A stretch of DNA of 64,000 nt from a virus: positions 1 to 64,000 of IMG/VR virus record IMGVR_UViG_3300047469_000395. One strand, 5' to 3'. Of this stretch, positions 7,353 to 15,394 are shown one piece after another. Both the position numbers and the translations under genes were made by a program. Below the pieces are notes generated by a model. The model saw nothing but the letters and a program-made list of their open reading frames with translations, was not told where the DNA came from and ran no database searches. The number at the start of each line of letters is the position of its first letter. Within the stretch, counting starts at the first letter, position 1.

Positions 7353-8570
7353 TTAAGTCGCCGCTGCGATTAGCGTTCGATTCCCATTAGATTCCAACGG
7401 CCCTACGACTGTACCCTCCATGGCTTCCAGTAACCGCGCCGCGCGGTTGTAACCCACTCTTAGGTGGCGCTGGATCAGCGATATCGAAGCACGCTGGTTG
7501 GTGCGCACCACGGTGACGGCCTGGTCGTACAGCGGGTCGCTGGCGCTGCCGTCGGCGGCGGGCTGGTCGTCCAGACCGCGACCATTTACCGTGCGCTGCT
7601 CCCGCACTGGCTCGTCGCCTTTGGCTGGTGCCGTAGCGGCCGTGCGCGATGCCGCCTTCTGTTCGCCCGGCGCATCCATCGTCGCCTCGCCGCCCAGCGC
7701 CTCAACCAGGTCGGCCATCAGCTTGGCGAGTTCGCCGGTCATCAGCATGAAGTCGCCATCGAAGCGCTCGTCGTCGTTGCGAATCGAGCCGCGCGAATCT
7801 TCCGTCAGCACGTCCAGCAGCTTCACCGATTTGACGGCCAGGCTCTCGTCCAGCACGAAGCTGATCTTGCTTTCCCAGGTCATGGCCAGGCGCGTGCACT
7901 GCTTGCCGGCCTTGATGTGCTCCGCAACCTCGGCGCCGCCCAGTGTGTGGCGTTTGTACTGGACCTGCGCCTTGCTCTCGCCAGTGGCGCGAAGGGTAGC
8001 ATCCTGGTCGACCGTGAAGCCGGGCGGCGCCTCGTCGCTTTGCAGCCATTCGGTCATCACGCCCACCGGCGAGCGCCGCACCCGCAGGCTTTCCAGCGGC
8101 ATGCGGTCGACCGCCTTCAGCAGCAGCTTGATCACGTCGTCCGCCTTGCTCGGGCTGGCCGCGTCCACCACCAGCCAGCCGTTTTTCGGATCGATCCAGG
8201 CGAGGGTGGTGCTGGCGATGGAGAACGCGCGCGGCAGCAGTTCGTCGGCGACGCGCTCCTTCAGTTCCTTCATCGCCTTCTTGCCCGGGGCGAAGCCCTG
8301 TGCTTCTTCCATTTCCGCGGCGCGCGCCTTCGTCACCTGGTTGATTACGGTGGCCGGCAGCAGCTTCTTCTCGCTCTGCAGCTTGATCAGGTACTGGCCG
8401 TTGACGACGTGCACCAGTTGGTCGGCGGCGCGCGGCGGCGCCCAGCCTTCGCGCAACAGTTCGTTGCTGCTGGCCGGCGCGAACTTGTTCGAGGATAGCG
8501 CGCTGGCCAGCGCCTCGGCGGTCATCTGCCAGTTGCGCGGCAGGCGGTAAATTTGTAAGTTCTTAAACAT
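7353..8570 (-). CDS. rdgC: RdgC-like recombination protein fused to an FtsK gamma domain
   Basis: 405 residues from MFKNLQIYRLP, the standard RdgC start, with AGGACC upstream. Residues 1 to about 300 follow RdgC, a ring-forming DNA-binding protein that restrains RecA. After a low-complexity linker, residues about 345-393 (DPLYDQAVTVV, ASISLIQRHLRVGYNRAARL, EAMEG..VGP) match the FtsK gamma winged helix, which in FtsK reads KOPS polarity sequences and contacts XerD. This tail is absent from ordinary RdgC. It sits directly downstream of ninB. Confidence 0.88.
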   Translation of the reverse strand: MFKNLQIYRLPRNWQMTAEALASALSSNKFAPASSNELLREGWAPPRAADQLVHVVNGQYLIKLQSEKKLLPATVINQVTKARAAEMEEAQGFAPGKKAMKELKERVADELLPRAFSIASTTLAWIDPKNGWLVVDAASPSKADDVIKLLLKAVDRMPLESLRVRRSPVGVMTEWLQSDEAPPGFTVDQDATLRATGESKAQVQYKRHTLGGAEVAEHIKAGKQCTRLAMTWESKISFVLDESLAVKSVKLLDVLTEDSRGSIRNDDERFDGDFMLMTGELAKLMADLVEALGGEATMDAPGEQKAASRTAATAPAKGDEPVREQRTVNGRGLDDQPAADGSASDPLYDQAVTVVRTNQRASISLIQRHLRVGYNRAARLLEAMEGTVVGPLESNGNRTLIAAAT

Positions 8571-8581
8571 CGTTGGTCCTA

Positions 8582-9046
8582 TCAAAAGCCGCGCGGCGGC
8601 GCTTCGTGAAACTCGACGCCCATCTGGCCGCCGAACGCGTGAATCTGTTCCATGTACTGGGCAAAGCCCTTGACCGTGAGGTCGGTCGAACTACCCACCA
8701 GCACCGGCTGGCCGCGCGGGTCGTAGTCCCACTTGCGGTAGGCCTCGTCCTTGCACAGCTCCGGGTCGAACTCGTCCGGCAGGAACTGCTGCTTGAAGTA
8801 CTCGTGCCAGATTTCGGCGCTGTACTGCCGCCCGTCGCTCCAGCACTGCTCGGCGATGTCCTTCAGCGGCCCCGCCCACATGCGCGCGTTCTGGTCCAGC
8901 TTCCGTGCCTTGACCTCTTCGCGCACCAGCAGTTCCAGTGGCCGCTCGGCGTCCAGCGGCACATTGCGGAGCAGGGCGATGGCGCGGTCGACTTGCTCCT
9001 GGCCGCGCAGCAGCAATTTGCGCTGCTCGAATTTCTGGCGGGTCAA
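8582..9046 (-). CDS. ninB: Recombination protein NinB (lambda Orf family)
   Basis: 154 residues. The pattern ARMWAGPLKDIAEQCW, then SAEIWHEYFKQQFLP, is typical of NinB/Orf, a recombination mediator that binds SSB-coated single-stranded DNA and loads strand-annealing proteins. It lies in the recombination part of the leftward operon with ERF, exonuclease and RdgC genes. The downstream rdgC start is 12 bp away; the upstream gene overlaps by four bases. Confidence 0.88.
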   Translation of the reverse strand: MTRQKFEQRKLLLRGQEQVDRAIALLRNVPLDAERPLELLVREEVKARKLDQNARMWAGPLKDIAEQCWSDGRQYSAEIWHEYFKQQFLPDEFDPELCKDEAYRKWDYDPRGQPVLVGSSTDLTVKGFAQYMEQIHAFGGQMGVEFHEAPPRGF

Positions 9047-9231
9047 GGCGGTGCTCCCGCTGCGATCGACACCGCTACCTTGCCAAACAGCAGCGGCGCC
9101 ACCGCGCGCGTCTCGTCCAGCGTCAGGCCCTTGATCGTGATCAGCTCACCGTTCGGGCGTTGCACCGCAGCGCCGAGCGTTCCTTCGTCGTCCAGCTGAC
9201 CGACTTCAACGAGAGTGCCGACGGCGATCAT
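9043..9231 (-). CDS. Hypothetical small phage protein
   Basis: 62 residues, mostly beta-strand-like (VGTLVEVGQLDDEG), suggesting a small barrel. It overlaps both neighbours by four bases. No recognised family. Confidence 0.65.
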   Translation of the reverse strand: MIAVGTLVEVGQLDDEGTLGAAVQRPNGELITIKGLTLDETRAVAPLLFGKVAVSIAAGAPP

Positions 9232-9473
9232 TCGACATCCGAAACCAGCGCCCAGCCGGTTGCGCCTTTGTGCATGCGGCGGATAGATAAGCGTGAGGCA
9301 TACGGCTTGCCGTTCGATTTCGTCACGCCGTTGGTGGTGACGAAGGCGCCGCCATCGACTACGCGATCGACGGTCACAGTGCGTTTACCGCCATTGGTGC
9401 GCTTATCGAGATCCTTCCAGACCTGACCTGGCTTTACGGCGATGCCTTCCTTCGTGACGTTGGAGTTGCTCAT
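9228..9473 (-). CDS. Hypothetical small phage protein (KPGQVW family)
   Basis: 81 residues. The stretch IAVKPGQVWKDLDKRTNG is shared by a group of small beta-rich phage and bacterial proteins, resembling DUF6354-type entries. The rest is strand-rich. Coupled by overlaps in the operon; function unknown. Confidence 0.65.
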   Translation of the reverse strand: MSNSNVTKEGIAVKPGQVWKDLDKRTNGGKRTVTVDRVVDGGAFVTTNGVTKSNGKPYASRLSIRRMHKGATGWALVSDVE

Positions 9474-9706
9474 GCGGTCTCCGCCTTCACCGGCTTCACG
9501 CGATCCAGCAGGTAGCAGCCGCTGATGCCCTTGAGCCAGATCACCGCGCTGTGGCCGCTCAGCACCTGCGCCTCGCTGGTGGTGATCGTCTCGCGAGTCT
9601 CGCCGCTGTCAAGGCGCACGGTGACGGCGGCGCCGACTTGGTGCGCGGCGTTGAACTTGTCGCAGGTCGCCTGCAGCTGGGCGGCCGATGGCGGGCGGCG
9701 GTTCAC
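9470..9706 (-). CDS. Hypothetical small phage protein
   Basis: 78 residues with a strand-rich centre (GAAVTVRLDSGETRETITTS). It overlaps both neighbours by four bases. Not recognised. Confidence 0.65.
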   Translation of the reverse strand: MNRRPPSAAQLQATCDKFNAAHQVGAAVTVRLDSGETRETITTSEAQVLSGHSAVIWLKGISGCYLLDRVKPVKAETA

Positions 9707-10257
9707 GCTGCTTGCTCCTGCGGCTGGTCCGCTGCGGCCTCGGCGGCCGGCGCCGGCGTCGGCACGCCCATGTTCTGGTACGGGTGCTTCTCGGCGTGCG
9801 GCTTGATGTGCTGCTTGAAGTGGCGGCCGATCGATTCCGCGCCAGCAAAAGCGGTATATTCCTCGGCGGTGAAGTTGCCGTAGTGGTAGACGTTGCCCGG
9901 AGCGCCCTTGTGGAAGAACTGGATGGCCAGGGTCTGGCTGGCGGCGTCGTGGCCGATCGCGGCGATCTGGCTGGAAGCGACTTTCATCAGCGGTATGGAA
10001 TTTGCGGTGTGCACAGTTCGCTGCCCGGACGATTCGCTGCTGATTGACGCGTTGTGGTGATTCACTATTTCGGATACGGCGACATGTGTCGCCTCATCGC
10101 CGCCCACGTAGGCGATCAATTCGCCAGTGGAGTCATGCACGATTGCCGAGCCTTTTTCAGGATCGGAGCCATTCCAACGCTCGCGCAGTTTAACGTTCGC
10201 CAGCGTTGGGTTGCCGGCCACAATCGCGGAAATCTCTGCTATTTGGATGTGTTGCAT
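9703..10257 (-). CDS. KTSC domain protein
   Basis: 184 residues. Residues about 91-153 form a KTSC domain: MKVASSQIAAIGHDA, TLAIQFFHKGAPGNVYHYG, and ESIGRHFKQHIKP; the domain is named for such conserved residues and is suspected to bind nucleic acid. The first 90 residues are unrecognised and the C-terminus is Ala/Pro/Gln-rich. It sits between the exonuclease and small genes leading to ninB, so a role in DNA metabolism is plausible but unproven. Confidence 0.78.
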   Translation of the reverse strand: MQHIQIAEISAIVAGNPTLANVKLRERWNGSDPEKGSAIVHDSTGELIAYVGGDEATHVAVSEIVNHHNASISSESSGQRTVHTANSIPLMKVASSQIAAIGHDAASQTLAIQFFHKGAPGNVYHYGNFTAEEYTAFAGAESIGRHFKQHIKPHAEKHPYQNMGVPTPAPAAEAAADQPQEQAA

Positions 10258-10280
10258 TTAGTGCTCCTGGTGGTTGATGG

Positions 10281-12170
10281 TTATGCTGCGAATTTGGCTT
10301 GTGCCGCGCCGATGTGGCGCATCATGGCTGCGCACATGCGCGGGAAATCGGCATCGTGGTACAGCTTGGATGCGCGGTCGGTAGCGGCCGGCTCGAAACC
10401 CAGGGCGCGCAAGCCGTCGACGGTGATGGCCATCGGCGCGATGCGCTCGTTGATCTGGCCCAGCTTGAGCGTTGGCGGCGCGTCCGGCGCGGCGGCAGGC
10501 GTGCTGAACAGGTCGCCAACAGGGCCAGGCGCAGCTGCCGCAGCCTGCGCGTCTGCCAAGTCGGTCAGGCGCGCCTGGTCGGCGAGCGCGGTGGCTTGGG
10601 CGATTGCAGCGGCGGCGGTGGTCGGACGCTCGGTCTGGGCGGCCTGCTGCGTACGTTGCTCGTCAGCTTGGCGCTGCGCGGCGAGATGCGCAGCCTGCGC
10701 TTCGAGTTGGCGTTTCGTTTCGGCGGCGACACGTGCCTGTTCGGTGGCTTGGCGGTCGGCATCCGCTTTGCGCTCGGCGGCCAGCTTCTCAGCGGCGGCG
10801 GTCTCGGCCTTCGCGCGCTCTTGCTCTTCGATCTGCTTGCGCAGCGCTTCGGCTTTGGCCAGCTCTTCGGCTTTTTTCTTCTCGATGCGGGTGTTCGCCA
10901 CCAGCTGGAAATCTTCCTGCGCCTTGCCAATGAGCTGTTGCAGGTCCGCGAACAGGCCAGCATGTTCGCCCACATTGGCGTTGTACCAGGTAAGTTTCGC
11001 GCGCAGTTCGGTCGCGGTCTGGCTGGTGGCGACCTTGCCGCTGGCCAGCGCCGCGTCTACCGCATCCTGCAAGCCCTTGATGGTGCGCTTGCCCTTCGCG
11101 GCGCCAGCGAAATCCGGCACCTGGTGTGCCAGGCGAATCGGGGCGATCTCCGTTTCGAGTTGAGCGACGTGGGCCTCGAAGTTGCGCTTGCCTTCGTTGA
11201 TGATCGTTTCTTTGCGGTTCAGCTTCTCGTTGTCGATCAGCTTGGACAGCGTCAACCGGCGCGCGCGGATCATTTCTTTCACCTGGTCGGCGACGCGTAG
11301 CACATCATCCACGGTGGCCATCTGCGCGGTGGCGGCCGTCTTGGCGTGCTCGATGTCGCGCTCGGCCTTTTCGCAGTCCTTCACGGCCTGGTCGGCGTCG
11401 ATAAAGTCCTCGTCGGTTTCCAGTGTCGTCTTGATCCCGGCCAGGAACAACTCGGCGGCCGCCTTAAATGCCGGCAGGTTGCTTTGTGTGACCTCGCCGC
11501 GCGTCTGGATGACCAGAGCAGGCAGGGTGATCGCCGGCGCGGCGACGTGCGTCACTTCCGATGCCGCCGGCGTGTAGCTCGCCACGTCCGCGTGGAACTG
11601 CTCCCAACCGCCGATGATTTGCTGGCGCAGCACCAGGTCAGGCTCGTACCAGAAGTGCTTCTCCTCAACCAGGTTGTCATAGGCATCCCAGCGGGTGGCC
11701 GAGAACAGCGCGCGCTCGGCGCTGACGATGTGGAGTTGCTGCTCCATCTGAACTCGGTACACCAGCGGCAGGCCGGCAGCGCTGTCGCAGGCGCGTATGT
11801 CGTTGTTGAGGGATTTGTGCTCCCACACAACCGTTTCGCACATGGTCAGCCCGTCGAAGGACGCCGACAGCCGGCCCAGCGACGCGATGACCGGGTAGAG
11901 CTCCATGCCGATGATCTTTTCGGCCAGTGGGCGCGCAAGCGCCTCGTAGCGGTGGCCATCATCGAACAGCTTCTGGGTCCGCGCGTCGACTTCGGGCGAA
12001 ATGCCGCTGGCGCACTGGCGGATCAGATCAGAGCGCGTCTTGTACGGCGAGCACGACATCATGGCCGGCGCGTCGCTGGCGTTGTCGTGTTCGACGCGGT
12101 AGGCGTCCCACTCCGGGGTGCCTTGCACCAGTTCGTGGATTTCGCGGTGAATGTTTGGGTCGCGTTGCAT
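10281..12170 (-). CDS. YqaJ/lambda-exonuclease family nuclease with long coiled coil
   Basis: 629 residues, roughly twice the usual nuclease. The N-terminal 200 residues carry the YqaJ fold signature: Glu76 in DDGHRYEALAR, Asp106 in SFDGL, and Glu117/Lys119 in WEHKSLN. Such enzymes chew one strand from double-stranded ends to feed the annealing protein. Residues about 290-480 are Ala/Glu/Lys/Gln-rich coiled coil, followed by a Pro/Ala linker and a C-terminal domain (545-629). It pairs with the erf gene just upstream in the operon. Confidence 0.85.
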   Translation of the reverse strand: MQRDPNIHREIHELVQGTPEWDAYRVEHDNASDAPAMMSCSPYKTRSDLIRQCASGISPEVDARTQKLFDDGHRYEALARPLAEKIIGMELYPVIASLGRLSASFDGLTMCETVVWEHKSLNNDIRACDSAAGLPLVYRVQMEQQLHIVSAERALFSATRWDAYDNLVEEKHFWYEPDLVLRQQIIGGWEQFHADVASYTPAASEVTHVAAPAITLPALVIQTRGEVTQSNLPAFKAAAELFLAGIKTTLETDEDFIDADQAVKDCEKAERDIEHAKTAATAQMATVDDVLRVADQVKEMIRARRLTLSKLIDNEKLNRKETIINEGKRNFEAHVAQLETEIAPIRLAHQVPDFAGAAKGKRTIKGLQDAVDAALASGKVATSQTATELRAKLTWYNANVGEHAGLFADLQQLIGKAQEDFQLVANTRIEKKKAEELAKAEALRKQIEEQERAKAETAAAEKLAAERKADADRQATEQARVAAETKRQLEAQAAHLAAQRQADEQRTQQAAQTERPTTAAAAIAQATALADQARLTDLADAQAAAAAPGPVGDLFSTPAAAPDAPPTLKLGQINERIAPMAITVDGLRALGFEPAATDRASKLYHDADFPRMCAAMMRHIGAAQAKFAA

Positions 12171-12206
12171 CGTGATTCCTTCGTAATGGTTGTGCGCGGG
12201 CTGGAC

Positions 12207-13046
12207 TTATTTGGCCCAGGAGTTGATGGTTTTTTGCTGGTCCTCGGTCAGCGTCGCCTTCGTGTTGAGAAAGCGGATCATGGCGGCCGGGGTTTTCTTG
12301 CCTTCCTCAACCATCCGCCTCCACTCGGCGGAGTTCGCGGCAAAGCGCTCTGCGCTGTACTCAGGAAGACTGTTCTTTTGTGCGCCCGCGCCGCGACCAC
12401 TGGGTTGCTCGGTCGCTCCGGCGTCTTGGCGGGCCGCGCCGCCGCGACCGTCATCATCAAGTTGCTCATTTGTGGCGAGGCCGCAAGCTGCCAACAGGGT
12501 GTAGCGCTGCAAGTAAGTGATGGTCGACGCGATCTGTTGGATCGCATTTTTTTTGCCGGAGGCGTCCGGCGGCGCCTGCATGCGTGTTACTTCCGAGTGC
12601 CCCATGGAATGCGTGATCGTGCAGGTGACCGATACCATGCCGCTTGCCGGCTGTTCGGTGTCCCAGCGGTGCGAGAAGCCTTGCTTCCCCAGTCCTTCGA
12701 CGATTGCGCCGCACACGCTGCCCAGAGTTGCATGCATGTAGCTCGTGTTGCTGCCATCGCGGCCATCGAAGCTGACAAACTTGTCCTTCACGATCTGCGG
12801 TGGATTGCGCTTGAACTCTGCCATGGCCGCGACGTAGGCCTTACGGGCCTGATTCGCCTCCAGGCGCTCTTGCAGTTCAATGAAAGTGCGCAGTTCTTCC
12901 ATCGAGGCGCCGCGCGCAGCCGCGTGGGCGACCAGCTCAAATGGGGTGGTCGGCACGACGGCCAAAGGCTGTGTTGCCGGCACCGCCACGGCGCGCGGTT
13001 CGGCCGCCTGCCGCTCCATTTCCAGTACGTCGTTCATTTGACCCAT
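12207..13046 (-). CDS. erf: ERF-type single-strand annealing protein
   Basis: 279 residues. The central stretch AKFEFKRNPP-like AMAEFKRNPPQIVKDK, then YMHATLGSVCGAI and SGKKNAIQQIASTITYLQRY, is typical of the P22 Erf family, ring-forming proteins that anneal complementary single strands. The ATG at 13046 has GGAG six bases upstream; an ATG three codons later overlaps the previous stop (ATGA) and is the alternative. It works with the exonuclease encoded immediately downstream. Confidence 0.88.
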   Translation of the reverse strand: MGQMNDVLEMERQAAEPRAVAVPATQPLAVVPTTPFELVAHAAARGASMEELRTFIELQERLEANQARKAYVAAMAEFKRNPPQIVKDKFVSFDGRDGSNTSYMHATLGSVCGAIVEGLGKQGFSHRWDTEQPASGMVSVTCTITHSMGHSEVTRMQAPPDASGKKNAIQQIASTITYLQRYTLLAACGLATNEQLDDDGRGGAARQDAGATEQPSGRGAGAQKNSLPEYSAERFAANSAEWRRMVEEGKKTPAAMIRFLNTKATLTEDQQKTINSWAK

Positions 13047-13171
13047 TTTGTTCTCCGGTTCAATTTATTGACTTCGTTATTCAGCAGCGCCAGGCGCAGC
13101 GCGTGTGCTGGACGGTGGCCGGCGCGCAGGTTGCACAGCGCCTGGCCGGCGATGTGGGCGAGGGCGGTCAT
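13034..13171 (-). CDS. Small hypothetical protein (45 aa)
   Basis: Starts at ATG 13171, which overlaps the upstream stop (ATGA), and ends overlapping the erf start. Helical, His- and Arg-rich with no hydrophobic span. Overlaps at both ends are the main support. Confidence 0.5.
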   Translation of the reverse strand: MTALAHIAGQALCNLRAGHRPAHALRLALLNNEVNKLNRRTKWVK

Positions 13172-13302
13172 TTGTCCGCTTTCCCGCAAAAAACCGCCTG
13201 GTCGCGCAGCGCGGACTCTTCATCGGAGTGCTGCATGTAGGCGTAGGCCGAGCCGATCAGCATGCCCAGCAAGGCGATGGTCAGGGCGTCACGCAGCTTC
13301 AC
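13168..13302 (-). CDS. Small membrane or exported protein (44 aa)
   Basis: GTG start at 13302 with a perfect AGGAGG six bases upstream. The N-terminus KLRDALTIALLGMLIGSAYA looks like a membrane anchor or signal sequence, followed by an acidic stretch and one Cys. It overlaps neighbours at both ends. Function unknown. Confidence 0.55.
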   Translation of the reverse strand: MKLRDALTIALLGMLIGSAYAYMQHSDEESALRDQAVFCGKADK

Positions 13303-13558
13303 GGCGAACCTCCTGGCGGGCGGCATACATCGCCATGATTCGGTCGCGCTTCAACTGGATCGCAGCTTGCAACTGCTCGCGGCGCCGAGGTGCCGGGATT
13401 CCAAGGCCTTCCATCGCGATCTCGTACACGCGCAGTTCGTGATCACTCATGCGGGAGTTGTCGGCGAACAGCGTCATGATTCGGCGGCAAGCGACTTCCG
13501 CCTGTGAAGGCTCTGCGCCGAACAGCTGGGCCAGCAGGCCGCGCTCGTTCGCACTCAC
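13289..13558 (-). CDS. Hypothetical phage protein
   Basis: 89 residues, helical and charged, with RRIMTLFADNSRMSDHELRVYEI. It overlaps the upstream gene (ATGA) and the downstream small gene by 14 bp. No recognised domain. Confidence 0.65.
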   Translation of the reverse strand: MSANERGLLAQLFGAEPSQAEVACRRIMTLFADNSRMSDHELRVYEIAMEGLGIPAPRRREQLQAAIQLKRDRIMAMYAARQEVRREAA

Positions 13559-13911
13559 TGGCGCACCATGATCGTCACGCCCATCGCGCCGCCGTCGTAG
13601 GCTGCAGCTTCCAGCGCGCGAGCATCGCCGATAGCGGTGTAGGTGCGTCCGCGGTCGCGCTCATCCTTCACGGTGATCAGGTAGGTCAGGCCGAATTCGC
13701 GCGCGGCCATCTGCGGCGCCACGCTGTTGCGCGCGCGGCCGTGGATCGGGTAGCGGCTGATGTGGCTGCCGGCCGGTGCTGCCTCTGGCGCATCCAGGCT
13801 GCCGTTCATCAGCGATTCAGTCAGGCCCGAGTCCTGGTAGGCGAAGGCGAGGGCGGCGAACACGGCGAGGCGCGATTGGCGACCGGCGGTGGTGTGGGTG
13901 GTGGTGCTCAT
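13555..13911 (-). CDS. Hypothetical phage protein
   Basis: 118 residues from MSTTTHTTAGRQ. This start is chosen over an upstream one because GGAG lies ten bases before it and the upstream region is the structured gap. The C-terminal half (GLTYLITVKDERDRGRTY) is strand-rich. It is the first gene downstream, in the leftward direction, of the rod-like hairpin at 14044-14147. Confidence 0.65.
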   Translation of the reverse strand: MSTTTHTTAGRQSRLAVFAALAFAYQDSGLTESLMNGSLDAPEAAPAGSHISRYPIHGRARNSVAPQMAAREFGLTYLITVKDERDRGRTYTAIGDARALEAAAYDGGAMGVTIMVRQ

Positions 13912-14043
13912 GACGTTCTCCGTGTTTGCTTCGTTGTTGGAGACCGCGTGACGCCGGTCGCTGCGTGTGGTGGTCTTCGGTACTGGTGGGGTGCGCCGTC
14001 GGCGCTTTGGCTCGATGGCACACCAGCGGTTTTCCCTACTTTC

Positions 14044-14147
14044 ACCACATAGCCAGCCCCTGGAGTCCCTCGCCGTGTCTCGGCCTACGCTTTCGCCTTC
14101 GCGCAAGCCGTTGGTAGGCTTACGAGGGCAAGGGCTGGGTATGTGGT
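14044..14147 (-). ncRNA. Candidate rod-like structured RNA element
   Basis: Nested perfect inverted repeats in a 294-bp non-coding gap of the leftward operon: 14044-14051 with 14140-14147 (8 bp), 14053-14059 with 14132-14138 (7 bp), 14067-14072 with 14123-14128 (6 bp), 14083-14088 with 14114-14119 (6 bp) and 14089-14096 with 14101-14108 (7 of 8 bp), closed by a 4-base loop. About 34 pairs in 104 bases, separated by small asymmetric internal loops. Strand is not certain; the operon is leftward. Not a terminator (no T tract). Family unknown. Confidence 0.6.
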
Positions 14148-14205
14148 TCCTGCGCGCGCCTGGCGCAGGTCAGGTGCGCGGCCGTGCTGCTGGCCGCGCC
14201 GGCGA

Positions 14206-14379
14206 TCAGGCCGCAGTCACCTGCGATGGGCGATACTTCTTGGTCACGCCGTCGCCGTGGTCGACTTCCAGAAACACGCCCTTGGCTGCGGGATGCTCGG
14301 CGACGAACTTGCCTTCGGTGACCTTGCCGCTCTTCGCGCTGCGTGCCTTCACTGCCGCGCCTTTTTTGAATGCCGCCAT
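14206..14379 (-). CDS. Small basic hypothetical protein (57 aa)
   Basis: Starts at MAAFKKGAAVKARSAKSG with AAGGAAG upstream; longer in-frame starts are ignored because they run into non-coding DNA. The strand-rich sequence (GKFVAEHPAAKGVFLEVDHG) suggests a small SH3-like or KOW-like barrel. Unassigned. The 157 bp between it and 14537 hold nothing recognised. Confidence 0.6.
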   Translation of the reverse strand: MAAFKKGAAVKARSAKSGKVTEGKFVAEHPAAKGVFLEVDHGDGVTKKYRPSQVTAA

Positions 14380-14536
14380 GTGATACTTCCTTTCGTTGGT
14401 TGGTGCCGCGCTTGCCCGGGATGGGCCGACCGCGCGGCGAAGTCGAGGCATTTCAGGTCCCACTGGGCGCATTTCTATCGCCTGGCCAACGGCTATCGCT
14501 GCGTTGTACTCCGGGGCAGCGCGCTCCGGATTCGGA

Positions 14537-14899
14537 TCAAGGTGGCTCGGAACCGCAGCTGCGCTCCCACATGCGGCGCTCGGCGCGCGCTTCCTGCTGC
14601 GATACCAGGCCCATGGCGTGCGCACTCGGCAGCATGCGGTCGCACCAGTCGCTCATTTCGCGTAGCACGTCGCGGGCATAGGTCACGCCGATGTCGATCC
14701 TGTCTTGCGCGCTGCTGACGCCGACGTGTTCGACTTCGTAGCCCGCAGCATCCAACGCGCCATACAGGTCAACCCACAGGCCGTCGTGTTCGTAGCCGTG
14801 GCACAGCAGGCGCGCCGTGGGTGGGATCAGCGGCTGCACGCGCGCCGCCGGCACGTTGGCGCGCAGCTGAAGCAGGGCGGCGGAGATCGGGGCGTTCAC
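14537..14899 (-). CDS. Hypothetical phage early protein
   Basis: 120 residues, GTG start. Central LLCHGYEHDGLWVDLYGALDAAG, then helical C-terminus. Second gene after PL, the place lambda uses for N, but the sequence is not Arg-rich and does not look like N. Confidence 0.65.
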   Translation of the reverse strand: MNAPISAALLQLRANVPAARVQPLIPPTARLLCHGYEHDGLWVDLYGALDAAGYEVEHVGVSSAQDRIDIGVTYARDVLREMSDWCDRMLPSAHAMGLVSQQEARAERRMWERSCGSEPP

Positions 14900-14902
14900 G
14901 GA

Positions 14903-15010
14903 TTAACCCAGCGTCGCCGGCGCGGCCGCGGTGCTGAAGTCGAAGGAAGGAACAACGTCGCCAGCAGCGGCTGCTGCGTCGGAAAGGGCTTTCAGTTCGG
15001 CTTGGGACAT
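14903..15010 (-). CDS. Small early protein (35 aa), first gene after PL
   Basis: ATG at 15010 with GGAG six bases upstream, within a 30-base leader from PL. Ala-rich, acidic, ends in ATLG. Stop is three bases before the next GTG. Size makes it uncertain, but its ribosome site and position are good. Confidence 0.5.
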   Translation of the reverse strand: MSQAELKALSDAAAAAGDVVPSFDFSTAAAPATLG

Positions 15011-15039
15011 TTCGTTCTCCATCGGATTTGGTGCGTCGA

Positions 15040-15075
15040 TGGAGTAATAATAGCAAAGCTATTTTATAGATGCAA
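15040..15075 (-). promoter_or_regulatory. PL, early leftward promoter
   Basis: On the minus strand, TTGCAT (15075-15070) and TATTAT (15052-15047) are separated by 17 bases, predicting a start near 15040. OL1 covers the -10 and OL2 the -35, so repressor binding would block RNA polymerase. The design mirrors PR. Confidence 0.7.
15049..15063. promoter_or_regulatory. Operator OL1
   Basis: AATAGCAAAGCTATT, a 15-bp palindrome of half-site AATAGC. It overlaps the PL -10. Presumed binding site of the repressor at 21067 and the Cro-like protein at 21895. Confidence 0.72.
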
Positions 15076-15088
15076 TAGCGGTGCTATT
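15074..15088. promoter_or_regulatory. Operator OL2
   Basis: AATAGCGGTGCTATT, identical over all 15 bases to OR1 at 21872. Centre 25 bp from OL1; touches the PL -35. Confidence 0.75.
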
Positions 15089-15097
15089 AAATAATTG

Positions 15098-15112
15098 TGT
15101 AGCGTTGCTATT
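15098..15112. promoter_or_regulatory. Operator OL3
   Basis: TGTAGCGTTGCTATT, a weaker palindrome 24 bp from OL2. Confidence 0.65.
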
Positions 15113-15113
15113 T

Positions 15114-15394
15114 GTTGAAAAATTGCTTCGTTGCGATTAGAAGGGTAGTTCGCACGGCTCATCCGGCAGCACCGCCGGCCGCCAGTCGATCTCATCCGTA
15201 TTGATGTCCTTGATGTGGTGTCGAAGTGCGCGAAGCTGCGCGAGGCAACGCCGATGCGCGTTGCAACATTGAGAAGTTGGAGCCCGGCGATTTGGGGCGC
15301 CTCAATATGCCGATGCGTGAGAATTGGATAGATTTGTTGATTTTTGGAAATTTATAATGGGGTGTTAATATTTCCAAAGATTAAAGGAGCGGAT
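15114..15394. other. Non-coding stretch with decayed coding fragment
   Basis: On the minus strand 15140-15270 holds a startless open frame ending in DEIDWRPAVLPDEPCELPF, probably a remnant of a gene. The part 15221-15262 also matches the dispersed repeat at 16501 and 17533 (shared RIG...SFAHFD on the minus strand). The right end supplies the promoter of the next gene: a perfect TATAAT at 15353-15358. Confidence 0.4.
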
